64,000 nt of DNA from Streptomyces sp. PR69 (GTDB taxonomy: Bacteria > Actinomycetota > Actinomycetes > Streptomycetales > Streptomycetaceae). The stretch covers positions 122,896-186,895 of the forward strand of contig NZ_JAOWCB010000012.1 of NCBI RefSeq assembly GCF_026420845.1, read 5' to 3'. Shown here piece by piece: positions 9,329-19,096 of the stretch. Every line of letters begins with the position of its first letter. The stretch's first letter is position 1. The notes below the pieces were generated by a model. That model was not told the DNA's origin and did no database searches. It saw nothing but the letters and a program-made list of their open reading frames with translations. Both the position numbers and the translations under genes were made by a program.

Positions 9329-11155
9329 CTAGCTGTACGAAAGTCCGTGCCCGATCGGATACAGCACCCGCGCCGGGTCGTCGGCGCGCTGCACCGGCGC
9401 CGGCAGCCGTCCGCGGGGCCGCGCACGGCCCGTGATGACCCGTGCCGCGGCGCGCACTTCGACATCGGTCCAGCCGTACGAGGCGAGGGCCGCGGGCACC
9501 CCCGCCAGCTGGGCGATGTCATACGGATTGCGTACGGCGAGGGCCACGATGGGCGTCCCGGTGTCCAGCAGCCGCCGCACCAGGGTGCGCTGGGAGCTGC
9601 CCGCGGTGACGTTGTAGGTGAGCACGACGACCGCGTCCCGGCCGCTCGCCGCCGCTGCCGCCTCCTCGATCCGCGCCGGGCTCGGGGCTGTGCCGGTGGA
9701 CAGGGAGACCGCGTCGAACCCCAGCTCGTTGAGCGCGCCCGCCATGACGGTCGTCGGGGGTCCGGTGGTGCCGGAGGGGGAGGCGGGATCGGCGCCGACG
9801 ACCAGCACTCTGCGGTGCGTGCGCGGCCCGCGGCGGCCCAGCGGCAGCAGCCGGCCCTCGTTCACCAGCAGAGTCGTGGTCTCCTCGGCGATCCGCTCGG
9901 CGGCGGCGAGATGCGACCGCGCGCCGACGGTCCGCTCGACGTCCCGGTGGGAGGCGAACGGGTCGCGCAGCAGACCGAGCCGCTCCTTCAGCCGCAGAAT
10001 CCGCAGCACCGACTCCTCGACACGCTCGACGGCGAGTTCGCCGCTTCTGACGGCGTTGAGCACGGCGTTCCAGGCGAGGGCCAGGTCGGGCGGGTTGAGC
10101 AGCTGGTCCACGCCCGCGTGGAGGGCCAGCACCGGCACCCGGTCGTCGCCGTACTTCTCCCGTACGCCCTGCATGCCGAGCGAGTCCGTGACGATCACGC
10201 CGTCATAGCCGAGCTCCCCGCGCAGAATGCCGGTGAGGATGGGACGGGACAGCGTCGCCGGGTCGTCGCTCGGGTCGAGGGCGGGGAACTGGATGTGCGC
10301 CGTCATGACGGCGTCGGCCCCGGCGGCGATCGCCGCCCGGAACGGCGGGGCGTCGAACTCCTCCCACTCCTCGCGGGTGTGGGTGATGACCGGGATGCCC
10401 GTGTGCGAATCGACCGTGGTGTCGCCGTGGCCCGGGAAGTGCTTGGCCGTGGCGGCGACCCCGCCGCTCTCGTAGCCGCGGACCTGGGCGGCGACCATAC
10501 GGGCCACCCCCTGGGGGGCGGCGCCGAAGGACCGTACGCCGATGACGGGGTTGGCGGGGTTGACGTTGACGTCCGCGACGGGGGCGTAGTTCTGCCGGAT
10601 GCCCATGGCGGCCAGCTCGGCCCCCGCGATCTGCGCCGCCCGGCGCGCGTCGGCCGCGGAACCGCCCGCCCCCAGCGCCATCGCGCCCGGCAGCAGTGTG
10701 GCCGGCTTGCCCACGCGCGCGACGATGCCGTGTTCCTGGTCGGTGGCGAGCAGCAGCGGCACAGGGGTCTGCTGGGCGAGCCCGGCGCGCTGGATGCCGT
10801 TGGACAGATCGGCGATCTGGTGTGGATCGCGGGTGTTGTGCGCCCAGGCGAAGTAGATGATCCCGCCGACGTGGTACGCGGCGACCAGCTCGGCCGCGGT
10901 GCGCACGCCGATCTCTTCCAGGTTCTTCTCGGCGTCGGCGGGATCGGGATCGGTGGCGGAGTGCCCGTATACCCTCATCACAAAGAGCTGGCCGACCTTC
11001 TCCTCCAGGCTCATCCTGCCGATGAGCCGTTCCAGTCGTCCGCGCCGCCCGGTCTGCTCCCCGGCCGCGGCGGGCGGCGCGGGGACGGCGGCGACGGAAG
11101 CCGCTCCGGCGGTGGCGGTGAGAAGGGTGCGTCGGGAGAGGTTCCGGCTGTGCAC
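9329..11155 (-). CDS. Tat-exported glycoside hydrolase family 3 (NagZ-like beta-N-acetylhexosaminidase type)
   Basis: The 608-residue protein starts at GTG 11155, chosen because GGAAGGAG lies upstream at the right spacing. The N terminus carries a Tat signal (SRRTLLTATAG). The GH3 barrel has the NagZ-type loop KHFPGHGDTTVDSHTGIP, where the Asp-His pair is the acid/base in that subfamily, and VTDSLGM holds the nucleophile Asp. A second alpha/beta domain follows (about 390-600). NagZ-like enzymes remove terminal GlcNAc from muropeptides or chito-oligosaccharides; export points to an extracellular substrate. The divergent 460-base region upstream holds its promoter. A near-palindrome GGAAACTTCC at 11194-11203 lies about 40 bases before the start. 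Confidence 0.88.
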   Translation of the reverse strand: MHSRNLSRRTLLTATAGAASVAAVPAPPAAAGEQTGRRGRLERLIGRMSLEEKVGQLFVMRVYGHSATDPDPADAEKNLEEIGVRTAAELVAAYHVGGIIYFAWAHNTRDPHQIADLSNGIQRAGLAQQTPVPLLLATDQEHGIVARVGKPATLLPGAMALGAGGSAADARRAAQIAGAELAAMGIRQNYAPVADVNVNPANPVIGVRSFGAAPQGVARMVAAQVRGYESGGVAATAKHFPGHGDTTVDSHTGIPVITHTREEWEEFDAPPFRAAIAAGADAVMTAHIQFPALDPSDDPATLSRPILTGILRGELGYDGVIVTDSLGMQGVREKYGDDRVPVLALHAGVDQLLNPPDLALAWNAVLNAVRSGELAVERVEESVLRILRLKERLGLLRDPFASHRDVERTVGARSHLAAAERIAEETTTLLVNEGRLLPLGRRGPRTHRRVLVVGADPASPSGTTGPPTTVMAGALNELGFDAVSLSTGTAPSPARIEEAAAAASGRDAVVVLTYNVTAGSSQRTLVRRLLDTGTPIVALAVRNPYDIAQLAGVPAALASYGWTDVEVRAAARVITGRARPRGRLPAPVQRADDPARVLYPIGHGLSYS

Positions 11156-11618
11156 GGGTGCTCCTTCCGGCCTTGCGCGACAAGGTAGTTGAAGGAAACT
11201 TCCAGGCCTCACGGGTGTCCGGAAAATTACTGCCGGGTCAATGCCGTGGCAAGGGCCGCCGCACACGCCACGCGGAAACATCACCGCCCTGGCTCCGTGC
11301 GCTGCCTGGCGGGGACGTGGCGGAACACCGTCGGGAAGTGGCCGAAAATCACTCCCCGCAGTCGTGCAACCCTTTCTGCGTGACATGAGTCGTACTGGTC
11401 GGCGAGGTTCCCGGGGGGTGGATCTGGGGGGATCCGGCGGAACCCTCGCCACAGTGGGGGGAGGGGGAAGGCGGGGGGCCCGGCCATGTGGCCGGGCCCC
11501 GTTGTCCTTGCCGGGCTCGCGGCTCCGGTCGTTCAGTTGTCCACAGGCGGCTGTCCACGGGCTGGTTGGTTGTCCACAGGCCGCCCGCCGTGTCGGAGCG
11601 CGGCGGTAGCGTCGGAGC
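11156..11618. other. Divergent upstream region of the GH3 and recD2 genes
   Basis: This region of about 460 bases contains GGAAACTTCC (11194-11203) near the GH3 start, a GGCCCGGCCATGTGGCCGGGCC-type inverted repeat near 11479-11501, and three DnaA-box-like sites at 11537-11578. No gene is supportable in it. Confidence 0.5.
11537..11578 (+). promoter_or_regulatory. Cluster of DnaA boxes upstream of recD2
   Basis: Two exact copies of the streptomycete DnaA box TTGTCCACA occur at 11537-11545 and 11570-11578, with a degenerate CTGTCCACG at 11551-11559 between them. All are on the same strand and end 40 bases before the recD2 start. The consensus is established for Streptomyces oriC; control of recD2 is inference. 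Confidence 0.6.
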
Positions 11619-13877
11619 ATGTCCAACGCAGCAGTGGTCGAAGGGGTCCTCGAACGCATCACCTATGCCAACGAGGAGAACGGGTACACGGTCGCCCGCG
11701 TCGACACCGGCCGCGGCTCCGGCGAGCTGCTCACCGTCGTCGGGTCGCTGCTCGGTGCGCAGCCGGGCGAGTCGCTGCGCATGGAGGGCCGCTGGGGCTC
11801 CCACCCCCAGTACGGCAAGCAGTTCACCGTGGACAACTACACCACGGTCCTCCCGGCCACCGTCCAGGGCATCCGCCGCTATCTCGGCTCCGGGCTGATC
11901 AAAGGCATCGGCCCCAGGATCGCCGAGCGCATCGTCGACCACTTCGGCGTCGACACGCTCGACGTCATCGAGCAGCGGCCGGACAGGCTCATCGAAGTCC
12001 CCGGCCTCGGACCCAAGCGGACCAAGCTGATCGGCGCGGCCTGGGAGGAGCAGAAGGCCATCAAGGAGGTCATGGTCTTCCTCCAGGGCGTCGGCGTCTC
12101 CACCTCCATCGCCGTCCGCATCTACAAGAAGTACGGGGACGCCTCGATCTCGGTCGTGAAGAACCAGCCGTACCGCCTCGCGGCCGACGTCTGGGGCATC
12201 GGCTTCCTCACCGCCGACAGGATCGCCCAAGCGGTGGGCATTCCGCACGACAGCCCCGAGCGGGTCAAGGCCGGACTGCAGTACGCCCTGTCGCAGTCGA
12301 CCGACCAGGGCCACTGCTTCCTCCCCGAGGAGCAGCTCATCGCCGACGCGGTGAAGCTGCTCCAGGTGGACACCGGCCTGGTCATCGAGTGCCTCGCCGA
12401 ACTCGCCGGCGAGGAGGAAGGGGTGGTGCGGGAGCAGGTCCCCGCCCCCGACGGCGGGGACGCTCTGACGGCCGTGTATCTGGTGCCCTTCCACCGGGCC
12501 GAGCTGTCACTCTCCGGCCAGCTGCGCCGGCTGCTGCGCACCGAGGAGGACCGGATGCCGGCCTTCCAGGACGTCGCCTGGGACAAGGCGCTGGGCTGGC
12601 TCGCCTCCCGCACGGGCGCCCAGCTCGCGCCGGAGCAGCAGGCCGCGGTCAAGCTCGCGCTGACCAGCAAGGTCGCGGTGCTCACCGGCGGCCCGGGCTG
12701 CGGCAAGTCCTTCACGGTCCGCTCGATCGTGGAGCTGGCCCGCGCAAAGAAGGCAAAGGTGGTGCTGGCCGCGCCCACCGGCCGGGCCGCCAAGCGGCTC
12801 GCGGAGCTCACCGGCGCCGAGGCATCCACCGTGCACCGGCTGCTGGAGCTCAAGCCGGGCGGCGACGCGGCATACGACCGGGACCGGCCGCTGGACGCCG
12901 ATCTGGTGGTCGTCGACGAGGCGTCGATGCTTGATCTGCTGCTGGCGAACAAACTGGTCAAAGCAGTGGCACCGGGTGCACATCTGCTGTTGGTCGGGGA
13001 TGTGGACCAGCTGCCCAGCGTCGGCGCGGGGGAGGTGCTGCGCGATCTGCTCGCCGACGGCGGGCCGGTGCCCAGCGTCCGGCTGACGCGGATCTTCCGC
13101 CAGGCGCAGCAGTCGGGCGTCGTGACCAACGCCCATCGCATCAACTCCGGACAGCAGCCCGTCACCACCGGGCTCGCCGACTTCTTCCTCTTCGTGGAGG
13201 ACGACACGGAGGAGGCGGGGCGGCTGACCGTCGATGTGGCGGCACGGAGGATTCCGGCCAAGTTCGGCCTGGACCCACGGCGGGATGTGCAGGTGCTCGC
13301 GCCCATGCACCGAGGCCCCGCCGGCGCCGGCACCCTCAACGGCCTGCTTCAGCAAGCGATCACCCCCGCCCGCCCGGAGCTCCCCGAGAAGCGCTTCGGC
13401 GGCCGGGTCTTCCGTGTCGGCGACAAGGTCACCCAGATCCGCAACAACTACGAAAAGGGGCAGAACGGCGTCTTCAACGGCACGGTCGGGGTCGTTGTCT
13501 CCCTCAGCGTCGATGACCAGCGGCTGACCGTGCTCACTGACGAGGACGAGGAGGTGCCGTACGACTTCGACGAGCTGGACGAGCTGGCGCACGCCTACGC
13601 CGTGACCATCCACCGCTCGCAGGGCAGTGAGTACCCGGCCGTGGTGATCCCGGTCACCACCGGGGCCTGGATGATGCTCCAGCGCAATCTCCTGTACACG
13701 GCCGTGACCCGTGCCAAGCAGCTTGTGGTGCTGGTCGGCTCACGTAAGGCGATAGGACAGGCGGTGCGCACCGTCTCTGCGGGTAGACGGTTTACAGCGC
13801 TGGACAGCCGGCTGGCCGCGCCCGCGTCCGCGCCGGGGCCCGCACCCGCGCGGGCGGCGGCGACTTCGGCCGGCTGA
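11619..13877 (+). CDS. recD2: RecD2-type ATP-dependent DNA helicase (SF1B)
   Basis: The 752-residue protein starts at ATG 11619. It has the long RecD2 N-terminal region with helix-hairpin-helix repeats (about 85-180, including the GLIKGIGPRIAERIV and PGLGPKRTKLIG turns), then the helicase core. Walker A is GGPGCGKS (357-364), Walker B VVVDEASM, motif III GDVDQLPSVG, and the C-terminal 2B-like region ends with the motif V/VI part TIHRSQGSEYPAVVIP and LLYTAVTRAK. It unwinds DNA 5' to 3' outside RecBCD; actinomycetes use AdnAB for end resection, so it is a stand-alone repair enzyme. DnaA boxes lie directly upstream. Confidence 0.93.
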   Translation: MSNAAVVEGVLERITYANEENGYTVARVDTGRGSGELLTVVGSLLGAQPGESLRMEGRWGSHPQYGKQFTVDNYTTVLPATVQGIRRYLGSGLIKGIGPRIAERIVDHFGVDTLDVIEQRPDRLIEVPGLGPKRTKLIGAAWEEQKAIKEVMVFLQGVGVSTSIAVRIYKKYGDASISVVKNQPYRLAADVWGIGFLTADRIAQAVGIPHDSPERVKAGLQYALSQSTDQGHCFLPEEQLIADAVKLLQVDTGLVIECLAELAGEEEGVVREQVPAPDGGDALTAVYLVPFHRAELSLSGQLRRLLRTEEDRMPAFQDVAWDKALGWLASRTGAQLAPEQQAAVKLALTSKVAVLTGGPGCGKSFTVRSIVELARAKKAKVVLAAPTGRAAKRLAELTGAEASTVHRLLELKPGGDAAYDRDRPLDADLVVVDEASMLDLLLANKLVKAVAPGAHLLLVGDVDQLPSVGAGEVLRDLLADGGPVPSVRLTRIFRQAQQSGVVTNAHRINSGQQPVTTGLADFFLFVEDDTEEAGRLTVDVAARRIPAKFGLDPRRDVQVLAPMHRGPAGAGTLNGLLQQAITPARPELPEKRFGGRVFRVGDKVTQIRNNYEKGQNGVFNGTVGVVVSLSVDDQRLTVLTDEDEEVPYDFDELDELAHAYAVTIHRSQGSEYPAVVIPVTTGAWMMLQRNLLYTAVTRAKQLVVLVGSRKAIGQAVRTVSAGRRFTALDSRLAAPASAPGPAPARAAATSAG

Positions 13878-13922
13878 GGGGCGCATACCCCGCCGCCCGG
13901 GCGACCCCCTACGGTCCCCCAA

Positions 13923-13942
13923 GGGGTGGCAAACGCCACCCC
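13923..13942 (+). terminator. Hairpin downstream of recD2
   Basis: An 8-bp stem (GGGGTGGC with GCCACCCC) closes an AAAC loop, 45 bases after the recD2 stop. No T tract follows. Confidence 0.4.
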
Positions 13943-14110
13943 CGGGTTCCGGAACCAGGGCGAACGGGGCAAGATGAGCAGGTTGACGGCACTCAGTGCC
14001 GCCAATTGGCCCAATGGTCGACCCCGAGTGCACTCTCCTGAGCCAAATGGGGGATGGTAGAGACAGTCAGGGCACCTCGAAGAAGAGGCACTACGTCGGT
14101 GAGGGATGAC

Positions 14111-15400
<1,290 letters not shown>

Positions 15401-15472
15401 GCCGCAGGCCCGCTGAGCCGCAGGCTCGCCGGGCCGCAGGTCCGTTGCCGGGTCACAGGCCCGCTCAACGAC

Positions 15473-15525
15473 GGAAAGCGCCCCGCAAGCCGATCCCCCC
15501 ACGGGTCGGCGGGCGGGGCGCTTCC
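15473..15525 (+). terminator. Terminator of citrate synthase
   Basis: The arms AAGCGCCCCGC (15476-15486) and GCGGGGCGCTT (15513-15523) pair perfectly over 11 bp. An inner hairpin (CCGA with TCGG) sits within the loop. It lies 73 bases after the stop codon. Confidence 0.7.
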
Positions 15526-15827
15526 ATATCCCGGAGCGGATTCCCCCCACGGGATCCGGCCGGGCGTCTAGCCGGGCGCGGAAGCTCCGCGCGCGGTCTG
15601 CCGGGGTACGTACGGACGGGAGGGCCGCTCAAAGCTCCCCGGTGCACGTGCCCCGGCTTACGCTTGCCTGGGACGTCCCCCAAGACATCCCATGAACGTC
15701 CCCCAAGACGTTCCTGGCATCGCCCACTTAGACTCGCCATGAGCCTGAATGGTTACCCCCAAATATCTGTGATCTAGGTCTCCTTGTGAAGGTCCTGTGA
15801 CCCAGTTGTAGTGACGCAAACGCAAAA

Positions 15828-15865
15828 CTTTCCCCATGGCGGGCCGGGGCCCGCCATGGGGAAAG
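15828..15865 (-). terminator. Intrinsic terminator of the copper chaperone gene
   Basis: A perfect 18-bp inverted repeat (CTTTCCCCATGGCGGGCC and its complement) with a GG centre. Read on the minus strand, it is followed by TTTTGCG, making a classical intrinsic terminator just beyond the chaperone stop. Confidence 0.85.
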
Positions 15866-15876
15866 GCGATGGGCTC

Positions 15877-16110
15877 TCAGGCGCCCGCGGTCGTCAGCTC
15901 ATAGCCGGCCTCGTCGACCGCCTCGCGCACGGCCGCCTCGTTCAGCGGGGCGTCGGAGACCACAGTGACCTGCCCCGTGGCGGCGACGGCCTGGACCGAG
16001 ACGACGCCCTTGAGCGCGGACAGCTCGCTGGTGACCGCCCCCTCGCAGTGGCCGCAGGTCATACCGCTGACCTGGTAGACGGTGGTGACGGTCTTCGTCT
16101 CGGCGGTCAT
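15877..16110 (-). CDS. copZ: Copper chaperone, heavy-metal-associated domain protein (CopZ-like)
   Basis: The 77-residue protein starts at ATG 16110 behind GAAGAGGAG. It is a single HMA ferredoxin-like domain with the metal site GMTCGHCEGAV and the typical ending EAVDEAGYEL. It binds Cu(I) in the cytoplasm and hands it to a P-type ATPase or to the CsoR regulator. No copper ATPase is in the window, unlike many copZ-copA pairs. A CsoR-like palindrome lies about 90 bases upstream and a perfect terminator downstream, so it is a single-gene unit. Confidence 0.93.
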   Translation of the reverse strand: MTAETKTVTTVYQVSGMTCGHCEGAVTSELSALKGVVSVQAVAATGQVTVVSDAPLNEAAVREAVDEAGYELTTAGA

Positions 16111-16200
16111 GACGAGTCTCCTCTTCGGGTCTGAAGGTCTTCGGGTCTCGGGTCTCGGGTCTTCGGGTGGTGGCGCTGTGTGCTGCCTATGGCTTTGACT

Positions 16201-16221
16201 CTATACCCCTAGGGGGTATAG
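16201..16221. promoter_or_regulatory. CsoR-like copper operator
   Basis: A perfect palindrome with 9-base arms, CTATACCCC and GGGGTATAG, around TAG. It has the ATACCCC/GGGGTAT character of CsoR operators in Streptomyces and lies between divergent copZ and the antiporter gene, 68 bases before the latter. Confidence 0.75.
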
Positions 16222-16288
16222 ATGCGAACCCCTGCCCGGCCGTCTACAGGTCCCCGCTCCGGGCCTTGGGACATGGTAGATACCTCCC

Positions 16289-17509
16289 ATGTCGCACTCG
16301 GGGACGCTGATCCTGATCATGTCCATCGCGGTGCTCGCGCCGCTGCTGGCCTATGGCGTCGGGCGCTGGCTGCCCGTCCCGCTCGTCATCTTCGAGATTC
16401 TGCTGGGCGTGCTGATCGGACCCGATGTCCTCGGCTGGGCCGAAACCGGCCCCCTGATCGACGGCCTCTCCGAACTCGGCCTGGCCATGCTGATCTTCCT
16501 CGCCGGGTACGAGACCGACTTCGGCCGGGTCCGCCGGGACATCCGGCGTCGCTCCCTCTGGGCCTGGCTGATCACCCTGGCGGCCGGCCTGGCGGTCGGC
16601 GTCCTCCTGGCGGGCGGCGGCTTCAGCAAGGGCGTCTACGTCGGCACGGCGCTCACCAGCACGGCGCTGGGCACCGTGCTGCCCGTGCTGCGTGACGCGG
16701 GCGATCTGAGAACCCCGTTCGGCCCGGTGATGCTGACGTTCGGCGCGGTGGGGGAGTTCGGGCCGATCATCGCCATGGCGCTGCTGCTCAGCGGACGCAA
16801 GCCGGGGCAGTCGACGGTGCTGCTCGCGGCATTCGCGGCGCTGACGGCCGCGGCGGTGTTCTGGGCGCTGCGGCCCCGGCCGCCGTGGTTCTCCCGGCTG
16901 ATCGCCAAGACGCTGCACACCAGCGGCCAGTTCGCCGTCCGGCTGGTGTTCCTGCTGCTCGCGCTGATGCTCGGGGCGGCGCAGGCGCTCGGCCTGGACG
17001 TCCTGCTGGGGGCGTTCGCCGCCGGACTGATCACCCGGCTGGTGCTGACCGGAGCGGCCCCGGAGAGCAGCGGCGAGGTGCTGGGAAAGGTGGAAGCGGT
17101 CGGGTTTGGCTTTCTGGTGCCGGTCTTCTTCATCGTCACGGGCATCGGGTTCGATCTGGACGCGCTGTTCGCCGGCGGCCGGGAACTGCTGCTCGTCCCC
17201 GGCTTTGTGGCGCTTTTCCTGCTGGTGCGCGGGGCGCCTTTGTGGCTGCTGGCTCCCCGGGAGTTCGTACGCCGGGACCGCGCGGCGCTGGTGCTGTACG
17301 GCTCCACGGCGCTGCCGCTGATCGTGGCGATCACCACGCTGGCGCTCGACGCCGGGGCGATGACGACGGGGGAGTCGGCGGCGCTCGTCGGCGCGGGCAT
17401 GGTGTCGGTGCTGGTGTTCCCGCTGCTTGCGCTCAAGTGCCGGGCGGCGGCGGGGGAGCGGGAGCGTGCCGCCGCCGCCCGGCCGTCCGGGGCCGGTGAA
17501 TCATGGTGA
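16289..17509 (+). CDS. CPA2-type cation/proton antiporter
   Basis: The 406-residue membrane protein starts at ATG 16289. About 12 hydrophobic segments span the chain, from IMSIAVLAPLLAYGVG to the C-terminal ALVGAGMVSVLVFPLLAL. The Na+/H+ exchanger-like fold is recognisable from VIFEILLGVLIGPDVLG (first repeat) and GLAMLIFLAGYETDF, where the acidic pair in the discontinuous helix matches KefB/NapA-like proteins. No RCK/TrkA domain is attached. It exchanges a monovalent cation for protons across the cytoplasmic membrane; the ion is not predictable. It shares the upstream region with copZ, including the copper operator. A hairpin follows the stop. Confidence 0.85.
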   Translation: MSHSGTLILIMSIAVLAPLLAYGVGRWLPVPLVIFEILLGVLIGPDVLGWAETGPLIDGLSELGLAMLIFLAGYETDFGRVRRDIRRRSLWAWLITLAAGLAVGVLLAGGGFSKGVYVGTALTSTALGTVLPVLRDAGDLRTPFGPVMLTFGAVGEFGPIIAMALLLSGRKPGQSTVLLAAFAALTAAAVFWALRPRPPWFSRLIAKTLHTSGQFAVRLVFLLLALMLGAAQALGLDVLLGAFAAGLITRLVLTGAAPESSGEVLGKVEAVGFGFLVPVFFIVTGIGFDLDALFAGGRELLLVPGFVALFLLVRGAPLWLLAPREFVRRDRAALVLYGSTALPLIVAITTLALDAGAMTTGESAALVGAGMVSVLVFPLLALKCRAAAGERERAAAARPSGAGESW

Positions 17510-17510
17510 A

Positions 17511-17532
17511 GGGCCCCGCCGGAGCGGGGCCC
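17511..17532 (+). terminator. Terminator hairpin after the antiporter gene
   Basis: A 9-bp perfect stem (GGGCCCCGC with GCGGGGCCC) closes a CGGA loop and starts right after the stop codon. No T tract. Confidence 0.6.
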
Positions 17533-17604
17533 GGGGCCGTATGGGCCGTGTCGTCGTATCGGGGTTCGGTCGGGGGTCGGATTGGGGTTCGGATCGGGGG
17601 CGGG

Positions 17605-17802
17605 TCAGTCCCTGCGGTTGCGGTTCCCCGGCCGGTTGGCGACCCAGGAGCGGATGGTGTCGGCGTACCAGTAGGGCTTGCCGCCCTCCACATGGTCGGG
17701 CGTGGGCAGGTGGCCGTGCTTGCGGTACGAGCGGACGGTGTCCGGCTGCACCCGGATATGCGCGGCGATCTCCTTGTACGACCAGAGTCTTCTGTCGGCC
17801 AT
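17605..17802 (-). CDS. Small helix-turn-helix protein, MerR/excisionase-like
   Basis: The 65-residue product starts at ATG 17802 behind GGGAGGTG. It is one winged-helix domain: WSYKEIAAHIRVQPDTVRSYRKHGHLPTPD is a MerR/AlpA-type helix-turn-helix, and KPYWYADTIRSWVANRPG resembles the wing and last helix of phage excisionases. There is no effector domain. Such proteins occur both in integrative elements and as stand-alone streptomycete regulators. No integrase or att-like repeat is nearby, so a chromosomal regulator is more likely. It is convergent with the antiporter and upstream of nothing obvious on its strand. Confidence 0.8.
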   Translation of the reverse strand: MADRRLWSYKEIAAHIRVQPDTVRSYRKHGHLPTPDHVEGGKPYWYADTIRSWVANRPGNRNRRD

Positions 17803-18048
17803 CTGTGGGCACCTCCCTGCGTGCGCCGCAGCGGCGGCGCGGGGGGCCGTCGGGGGAGCTGCGGCGCGGACGCTCGGCGATCACTGAGATCACTCAGCCT
17901 GTGCCCCGGGACGGGCACGGGGTGATCCTGCAGGGCGGGGATGTCGACCGGCTGTGACGGAAGGGCCGCGAAACAGCGACAACTGTGATGACTCAGGGAC
18001 AAACGCGGCGGCAGACGCGGTGGCAGACGCGGCAGGTGCGCAGGGGCG

Positions 18049-18960
18049 TCAGGCGCCGCAGGACCGCAGGAAGCGCCGGGTCCGCTCGGCGATGGGGAAC
18101 GGCTTGTCCGGCGGGCAGGGATACATGTCCTGCTCGACGATGGCGAACAGCTCCACGTCCAGCGCCTGGGCCGCGGCGAGCACGGGCTCCAGGGCCGGGA
18201 CGCCTGCGGGCGGTTCGCACATCACCCCGCGGGCCACGGCCGGTCCGAACGGCACCTCGTCCGCGACCACTTCAGCGAGGATCTCCGGGTCCACCTGCTT
18301 GAGGTGCAGATAGCCGATCCGCTCGCCGTAGGTCTCGATCAGCTTGACGCTGTCGCCGCCGCAGTAGGCGTAGTGGCCGGTGTCCAGGCAGAGCGAGACC
18401 AGATCGGGGTCGGTGGCGTCGAGGAGGCGGCAGACGTTCTCCTCGGTGTCCACATGGGTGTCGGCGTGCGGATGGACGACGATCTTCAGACCGTACCGCT
18501 CGCGCACCTCACGGCCCAGGCGCTCGGTCTGAGCGGCGAGATCGCGCCATTGTTGCGCCGTCAGCGTGCTGTCCTCCAGCACCTTGCCGGTCTTGTCGTC
18601 CCGCCAGAAGGACGGAATGACGACGAGGTGCTCCGCGCCCATGGCCCGGGTGAGCGCCGCGATGTCCGAGACATGGGACCAGGTCCGGTCCCAGACGGCG
18701 GGCCCGTGGTGCAGGGAGGTGAAGACGGTGCCGGCTGAGACCTTCAGCCCGCGGCTTCGGGTCTCGGCGGCGAGGACGGCGGGGTCGGTGGGGAGATAGC
18801 CGTACGGGCCCAGCTCGATCCACTCGTAGCCGGCGTCGGCGACCTCGTCGAGGAAGCGCTGCCAGGGGACCTGCCGGGGGTCGTCGGGGAACCACACCCC
18901 CCAGGAGTCGGGGGCTGAGCCGACCCGGATGCGGTTCAGGGCGGGGGAGGAGGAGGTCAT
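18049..18960 (-). CDS. iolE: Inosose dehydratase-like TIM-barrel (IolE)
   Basis: The 303-residue protein starts at ATG 18960; a GTG at 18969 is also possible. It belongs to the xylose isomerase-like/AP endonuclease 2 superfamily. Metal-site residues are visible in ELGPYGYLPTD, VIPSFW, VVHPHADTHVDT, CLDTGHYAYCGGD and GYLHLKQVD. The opening APDSWGVWFPDDPRQ is characteristic of IolE relatives. IolE dehydrates 2-keto-myo-inositol to the trihydroxycyclohexanedione that IolD hydrolyses. It is divergent from iolC with a shared 136-base control region. A related isomerase/epimerase role cannot be excluded, but the context supports IolE. Confidence 0.82.
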   Translation of the reverse strand: MTSSSPALNRIRVGSAPDSWGVWFPDDPRQVPWQRFLDEVADAGYEWIELGPYGYLPTDPAVLAAETRSRGLKVSAGTVFTSLHHGPAVWDRTWSHVSDIAALTRAMGAEHLVVIPSFWRDDKTGKVLEDSTLTAQQWRDLAAQTERLGREVRERYGLKIVVHPHADTHVDTEENVCRLLDATDPDLVSLCLDTGHYAYCGGDSVKLIETYGERIGYLHLKQVDPEILAEVVADEVPFGPAVARGVMCEPPAGVPALEPVLAAAQALDVELFAIVEQDMYPCPPDKPFPIAERTRRFLRSCGA

Positions 18961-18991
18961 GGCCGCCACTTTTCCGGCCGCCGGAGAAAGG

Positions 18992-18997
18992 TGTCAA
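18992..18997 (-). promoter_or_regulatory. Putative -35 of iolE
   Basis: On the minus strand TTGACA lies at 18997-18992. An 18-base gap would place a weak AAAAGT -10 next to the start codon, implying a very short leader. Confidence 0.4.
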
Positions 18998-19000
18998 CCC

Positions 19001-19022
19001 TTCGTCCGAATGTAAGGACAAA
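19001..19022. promoter_or_regulatory. Operator-like inverted repeat between iolE and iolC
   Basis: TTCGTCC and GGACAAA, separated by eight bases, form a near-perfect dyad (one mismatch). It sits exactly between the two divergent TTGACA boxes, so one regulator could control both directions. Confidence 0.6.
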
Positions 19023-19025
19023 ATG

Positions 19026-19055
19026 TTGACAGGGTTCCGCAGGGGCGACTAGACC
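19026..19055 (+). promoter_or_regulatory. Putative vegetative promoter of the iolC operon
   Basis: TTGACA (19026-19031) is followed after 18 bases by TAGACC (19050-19055), close to the streptomycete HrdB consensus. The predicted start lies about 35 bases before the iolC ATG. Confidence 0.6.
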
Positions 19056-19096
19056 TGAGGGCAGCCGGCGACCGTCGTCGAGCCGAAGGGACGCAT

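Larger units (their letters stand above)
15401..15876. other. Intergenic region after citrate synthase
   Basis: About 475 bases bounded by two terminators (15473-15525 and 15828-15865). Between them is a two-copy direct repeat of ACGTCCCCCAAGAC near 15672 and 15697, and a stretch at 15745-15825 that is AT-rich for this genome. A 91-codon antisense frame runs across the first terminator and is not credible. Confidence 0.45.

Noticed and set aside
11194..11203. GGAAACTTCC near the GH3 start as a ROK-regulator operator
   Set aside because: It resembles but does not match the longer AGGAAA/TTTCCT dyads I associate with ROK regulators; too short to claim.
15465..15740. 91-codon minus-strand frame starting MASLSGRCQERLGG
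   Set aside because: It runs through the citrate synthase terminator, is Arg/Pro-rich and has no family resemblance.
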